From contig CM022944.1 of NCBI GenBank assembly GCA_012931725.1, forward strand, positions 116,493,717 to 116,557,716: DNA of 64,000 nucleotides. The letters run 5' to 3'. Below, one piece after another: positions 51,801-57,800 of the stretch. The translations under genes were made by a program, and so were the position numbers. The first letter of the stretch is position 1. The number at the start of each line of letters is the position of its first letter. The stretch is from Litsea cubeba (lineage: Eukaryota; Streptophyta; Magnoliopsida; Laurales; Lauraceae). The notes beneath the pieces were generated by a model. The model had not been told where the DNA came from, did not search any database, and worked only from the letters and a program-made list of their open reading frames with translations.

Positions 51801-54800
51801 GGCCTAGAATGATGGGTGAGCTCCCTTAGTTGATGTTGATTTGTAGTCACCCGAATGAGTAGTCTGAGCCAAAGGATCAAAGTCTTATACCGTGGTCTTT
51901 CCACAACTATTTCTTTACTTAAGCTCTGTAAATGAGGTTGACCGGCTCCCTTGCCGCCACCCCCCCAACCCCCACCCCACCCCCCCCCCCCCCCCCCTCC
52001 CTCCCCCCCTCAAAGAAGACAATCCACCAATAATATGTTTTCTGTCACTTGGATAGCTGTTTCCGCACAGGACTCTCTATAATTAAATGTCCTTTTGTTT
52101 TTTTCCATTATATCGTCATCATCATCATTCCCATCAATCGGCATTAGCTTTAAGAAGAGTTCTATCATATAACTCTTTTAGTAAGGAATTCTCCTATATT
52201 TCTTTTCTTCGTTTCCAACCATATGCTGCACAAAATCTTATTGAGCAATTCTTGAGACTTATTTTTTGTTTCTTGCTTTTAAGATTCTTCTTCACCACCC
52301 CCAACCTCCAACCCTCTTTCCTTCTGTTCTTGTAACTGATCTAGAAATTGCTGCTTCAATATACTAAATAACAAATGACAGTATTGTCAATAGTGTAAAG
52401 TATTTTTGTTATGAAACACTGGATTCATCCGTTCTCACGATTTCTACTATGATTCAATGGCCTGCCAAATCCAACCCTGAAAAATCTGAAAAAGCAGTCC
52501 CATACCCTTGAGACCTCCTTAGAATGGAGGATGTATTCTACACTACTATTTTTTTCTGCACATGAAATTAAATACTAGGAAATTTTGTTTTATTATATGA
52601 ACTTTTTCTAAGGCTAAGATTTTGTTGTTATGGTTACTTGGCATGTGTTAATTTTTGTACTTATCTATTTTATTTATTCTCAATTTTAAGTTATATTGAC
52701 CTTCAGTTCACTTCCTGTCATTGTTGACAATGAATGTAGGACACATATGGCAGTCAGTTGCTCTTATTGCTTCAAATGGGGCAGCCATATTGCCTGCATT
52801 TTGGTCCCTGCGGCAAAAGGTAAGAGTGAAGTTCTTAGTGACACATGCTAAAGCTGATCAAACTATCAATATCAAGCTACAATTCATGTGAGAAGTATGG
52901 TTTTCATTGGGGCAGAGACATTCTGCTAGTCTTTAGGTTTCTACTGCAGTATGTTTTTTTTTTTTGGAATAGTAATAAGATCAACCTGCAACCTTCTTGT
53001 TGCAACATTGAACTCCTTCCAACTGTGCTAGGGGCTCTTGTTTCTACTGCAATAAATATTGCCACAAATGTTAGCTTCTTGCCCTTAATATAACGTTGTA
53101 TAAAAAAGAATTGCAAGTTTGTCAATCATAAATCCAATTAGGTTGGCCAGATGGGCAGCCGAAAACTGTTTTACTAGAAGAAGGTAATTGGCTATAAAGC
53201 CTATAATAGTTAGTCCTGTTTCTTTACTTCTGACTAGAATTCTAATGTTGGGAATTTATGACATGATGTGACATCCTGTCCCCTTCGCATTTCCATGGCC
53301 TCTACTAAAGCCTTTGAAGTTTTGGTAGGATTGGTTAGAGGAGGAAGTTTAATATGGTATCAAAGCCAACTGGCTCCGAGTTTGAATCCTAGGAGGAACA
53401 ACTCAGTGCTGAAATATGCTTGCCGCCAAATGTGTGCCCACCGTCACTTCCACCTACCTCTACTAAAGCCTCGAGGTTTTGGTGGAATTGGTTCGCGGAG
53501 GGAATCTAATTTGGTATTAGCACTAAAATGCACATGTTGCGAAAACTGTGCTAACCGGGCCCCACTCAAGGGGGACTATTGAAGGTATTTCCACTGCCTC
53601 TATTAACGCATCGAGACTTTGGTAGGATTGGTTTAGTGGAGAAAATTTAATAGGGGAATCGGGCCCCTCGATCAAAGGGGTCAAACGGAGTGGAAAATCT
53701 CTATATCCTTGCTCTCTTATGGACGAATCCAAAGGAAAGAAAAGAAAAAAGGTCTTCAATGGTAAGGTGTCATCTAAGGAGGAATTGCTGCATCCTTTCA
53801 AGTTAAGGGTGGCAAAATGAGTTCAACTCTATAATTTTGCTGATCTTGAAGGGAATGATTTTATTGCTAAGCAGGGGACCTGCATCATGGGGTGATGGAT
53901 CTCAAAATGCAAGAAGTCATATTTCTTGGGTTCCTCCCCTGCAAGGCTCCTTCAAATTCAATGTCAATGGATCAACTGTGCCAAACTAGGAACAATAGGT
54001 ATTCGTGAAGCTATGTTCAATATTACCAGTAAAATTTGGTGGTATGTTTGGCCTTCAAGCACTGGAATATTCCTATGAGTCTCCTAGTTTTCCTCAAAGT
54101 GACACCAAAGGGAGTGATTATGAAGTCACAGACAGCACCACGAGGAGAGAAATCTCAACAAAAACAATTCCAACATGTTTGATTGTTACAAATATATAGA
54201 ATGGCCTTTTTTTTTTTTTTAAAGATGGGTCAGTGGTACGGTACATGTGGGGCAACTTACCCAACTAGGGATCGATCCCTGGGTAGCTACATGACGCCCT
54301 TTCCATGACAAAGTTGCTAGCCAATAATCGCAAAACCAATTGGTGATAGGAAATTGCACAAACAACTACCTAACACCCCCCCTCGGGTGGGACACCGCAC
54401 GGATCCGAAGCACACCCGCACAAAACTATAACGCGGCATGGGGCCTTCTTGCCCCGCGCACTTGCGCCCGCACAAACACACAACGCGGCATGGGGACATT
54501 TTTACCATGCGTGGTTTTGAACTTGAGACCCAGGGGGCTCTGATACCCTGACAACATTGCTAGCCAGTAATGCCAAAATCAATTGGTGATAGGATACTGC
54601 ACAAACAACTACTTAACATTCCACTCAGGTGTCTTGCGTTCTCATATGTAGGATGACCTTTTCCTTTGCCTCAAGTCTTACGATTTAAATTTTTTGATTA
54701 CAATCAAAACTAGGTCACTTTATATGTAGATAGATAGACAAACATACTTTGTCACATGTGAGCCCTCCTTTTGTATCTCCACCTTATTTGACTCTGCAAC

Positions 54801-57800
54801 AAACATAGTACGAAATTGCGGAAGTACAATGTGAGCATCATCTGCTATGTCCAAGTGGTGCATGCCCTGCATGTACATCCAACTTTTATATGTTATCGTT
54901 TTATAACACAAGTAACATGACTTGAACCTGCAGCCTCAACGTTGTGATAAGTGCACCTTCTGTGTTACGTGCCAATGTCATTCTCACAATTGCAAAATAC
55001 AAGAATGGAATGAGAGTTCTTGGAAAATTGATTGTATTATTTTGTGTGTCTTCTCTTGGAGATCAACCACCAATATATAGGAACATTAATGCCTTAATCA
55101 AGGCTCTTACATAGGAAACTAACTAATTACATTAATCACTAATCTAAGTTTGGAAAGCAATCAATTACTAAAATATGTACAGCTGTCTCAACATTGACCA
55201 AATCAAATCCACGTGAGATGAAGCTTGCTGGACTGGATTGACTGGTGGGCCTTGGGCCCCTTCATGGGTTGTGGGCCAACTTAACATTACGGGCCTTTGT
55301 CAATTGTTCTATATCATTAAGACTCTTTTTTTTTGCTTGTTTTTCCCATTTGTAGTTGCAACACTTCTACATCATATCTTCACAATGTAATCCAGTGTGG
55401 CATGGTCTTTATGAGAAAATTATGTTACATTGTTTTTTGCAGGCGATTGCTGAATGGGTACTTTTCACTTCCAGTGGAATTTCAAGTGGACTGTATCACT
55501 CCTGTGATGTAGGAACCTGGTGTATCCTCTCCTTTCGTGTTTTACAGGTGCATTCATTGTTCTTCTAGTATCCATTTAACGAAGTTCCAGGTTGTCAGGC
55601 ACAAGGATCAAAATAGTAGTTGTGTCAGGCGTAGCAGGCAGTGGCCAAAACACTATGTAGCGGGCGATACGTAGCAGTTACGGTGATACGTAGCAATGTG
55701 AATTTTTTAAGTGATAAAAAAATCCAAATCTTGTGTAGCGGCTATTATTATGCTTTTGTAGTGATTTGGAACCATATTAGGGTAGAAATAACTTTAGGAA
55801 AGGCTATTGATAAGAAGAAATAGGAAAGACAATGTTTTAAATTAAAACCAGTTGGCTCTACTAGCTTTTAGACTGTAGCACCGCTATTTTCAAAATAGCA
55901 TCGCGGCTTCAACCACTATGGCTGATAATGTAACGTAGCGGCCGCTACTTTGAATCATGGTCAGGCAAAAATGAAAATTGAAGGACCCCTCTTGTGAATA
56001 TGTAAAATATGACATCCAATTTAGCAGAAGAGGCATTTAGGTTGGCCACAAAAAGTCTAGGGCCCCAACTTTTGTTGGTCCAGATCATTTCTCTGTTGGG
56101 GTTCATCATGAATGATTATGTTCATGTACTAAAGATTTCGCATCCAACGACCCCTTGCATACCGCGACTTAGATGTCTCCCATTTAATGTAGACTGTTGG
56201 CTAAGCAATCCATTTCTGGTCCCTATTCAGATAGTTTAGCCTGGATATTGGAGGATATGCTCTGTGGCATATCCCACCCATTATGCAGCGTGTCATATGA
56301 ACAATCTTGATCGGCGAAAAAACTTTCTGTTAAGTTGCTGAGTCGAAGAAAAGGTTATGGTTTCCCATCTTCTATTAATTATTAAAATATAGTTTCCAAG
56401 CCAATGGGTCATTTGCTTTGGTGCAATGGTAAAAGTCTCGTGTGCCATGAGTGATAATGCAAGTCGAGACCTGAGCAGCGACTTTGTACAAAATTGCCAA
56501 AGGTTAGGTCTGTCTCTAGTCTAAACTCTCCTGGGACCCTGCTTCAGTAGTACCTGCACTGGGTAATTACTTTTTTTTTTAGTTTGCAAACCAAATTGAA
56601 TATTACTTTGGGGACGAAAAGACAGAACAGGCAATCCAAATTTACTTCCTATTTCCATTCCATTCTTAGCGCGTATCAGGATAGATGGTTAATTGTTGAG
56701 AGATTTGGAGTTGTGTTGGGTTAATGTTCCCATGTCCCAACCACTCTATTTATAAAGGAGTCTCATGTATGTTATTAGTCATGAGCATATCTACATGAGG
56801 GAAAGTATTCTCCTGCGCATAGTGCACATGAGAACTCGCATCCGCATTTGTAACATTTGAATTTCAGATGTGGGACCCACCTCTGAGATGGTCCGGATGC
56901 ACAGTTCTCATGTGCACAATGCACAGGAGAAAGTTTTCCCTACATAAGTGGAATGAAGTTTGACTGAGTGAATCTAAGAAGAAGAATGGTACACGATAGG
57001 CTGCCAAATAAATAGAGATTATGGTACACTGAGGACCATATGAAATTTAAGTGTTTTCAGGCGAAATACCTTGTATTTTGGATACATCCAAATTCAAGTT
57101 TTTCTCATCAACATTTAAAGACTAATATCTTTGATACTTACTGGTGAAAGTCTAAACTTGTTTCAGTTTATGGACTTCTGGCTTTCTTTTATGGCTGTGG
57201 TAAGCACATTCATATACATGGCAACCATAGATGAAAAGTCGAAAAGGGCAATTCATACTGTTGTTGCGATTCTCACTGCTCTTATGGCTATAACCAATGC
57301 AACCAGGTATAGCAGACTGAGGGTTCTCATTTAATGAGGTTGTTGCAACTGTATTTTCTGAATGGAGTTAGATTTCTGCCATTTGTGTTTTTGAATTTAC
57401 AGGTCTGTTAATATAATAATTATTGTTGCCATTGGCGTTCTTGGTCTTCTGGTCGGATGGTTGATAGAGTTCTCTACTGCGAGGAGATATCATTGGTGTT
57501 TATCAGGATTCCGATTAAATATACCCGAAAGGTTTAGTACTTTACTTTCATACAATCAATGATAGGTTTAGGCTTTAATTGTTATGCAAAAATAGAATGA
57601 ATTTAAACTCAGAAAAGAGTTAGATTTTATACAAAAACAAGACATGCAATGTTTCGTTGTCATCTATTGTAATCCAAACTTCTAAGAAACCTAACGTCCT
57701 GCTGCTGCAGATGGAAAACTATTAAAAAATGGCTTTGGAATCTTATGAAGATACTCCATAAACGTTTTCGTTGGCATTTCATAATTCTGGGGTTCATTGC

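Noticed and set aside
53523..53801. 92-codon minus-strand ORF
   Set aside because: Overlaps a SINE-like tandem array and has no family features.
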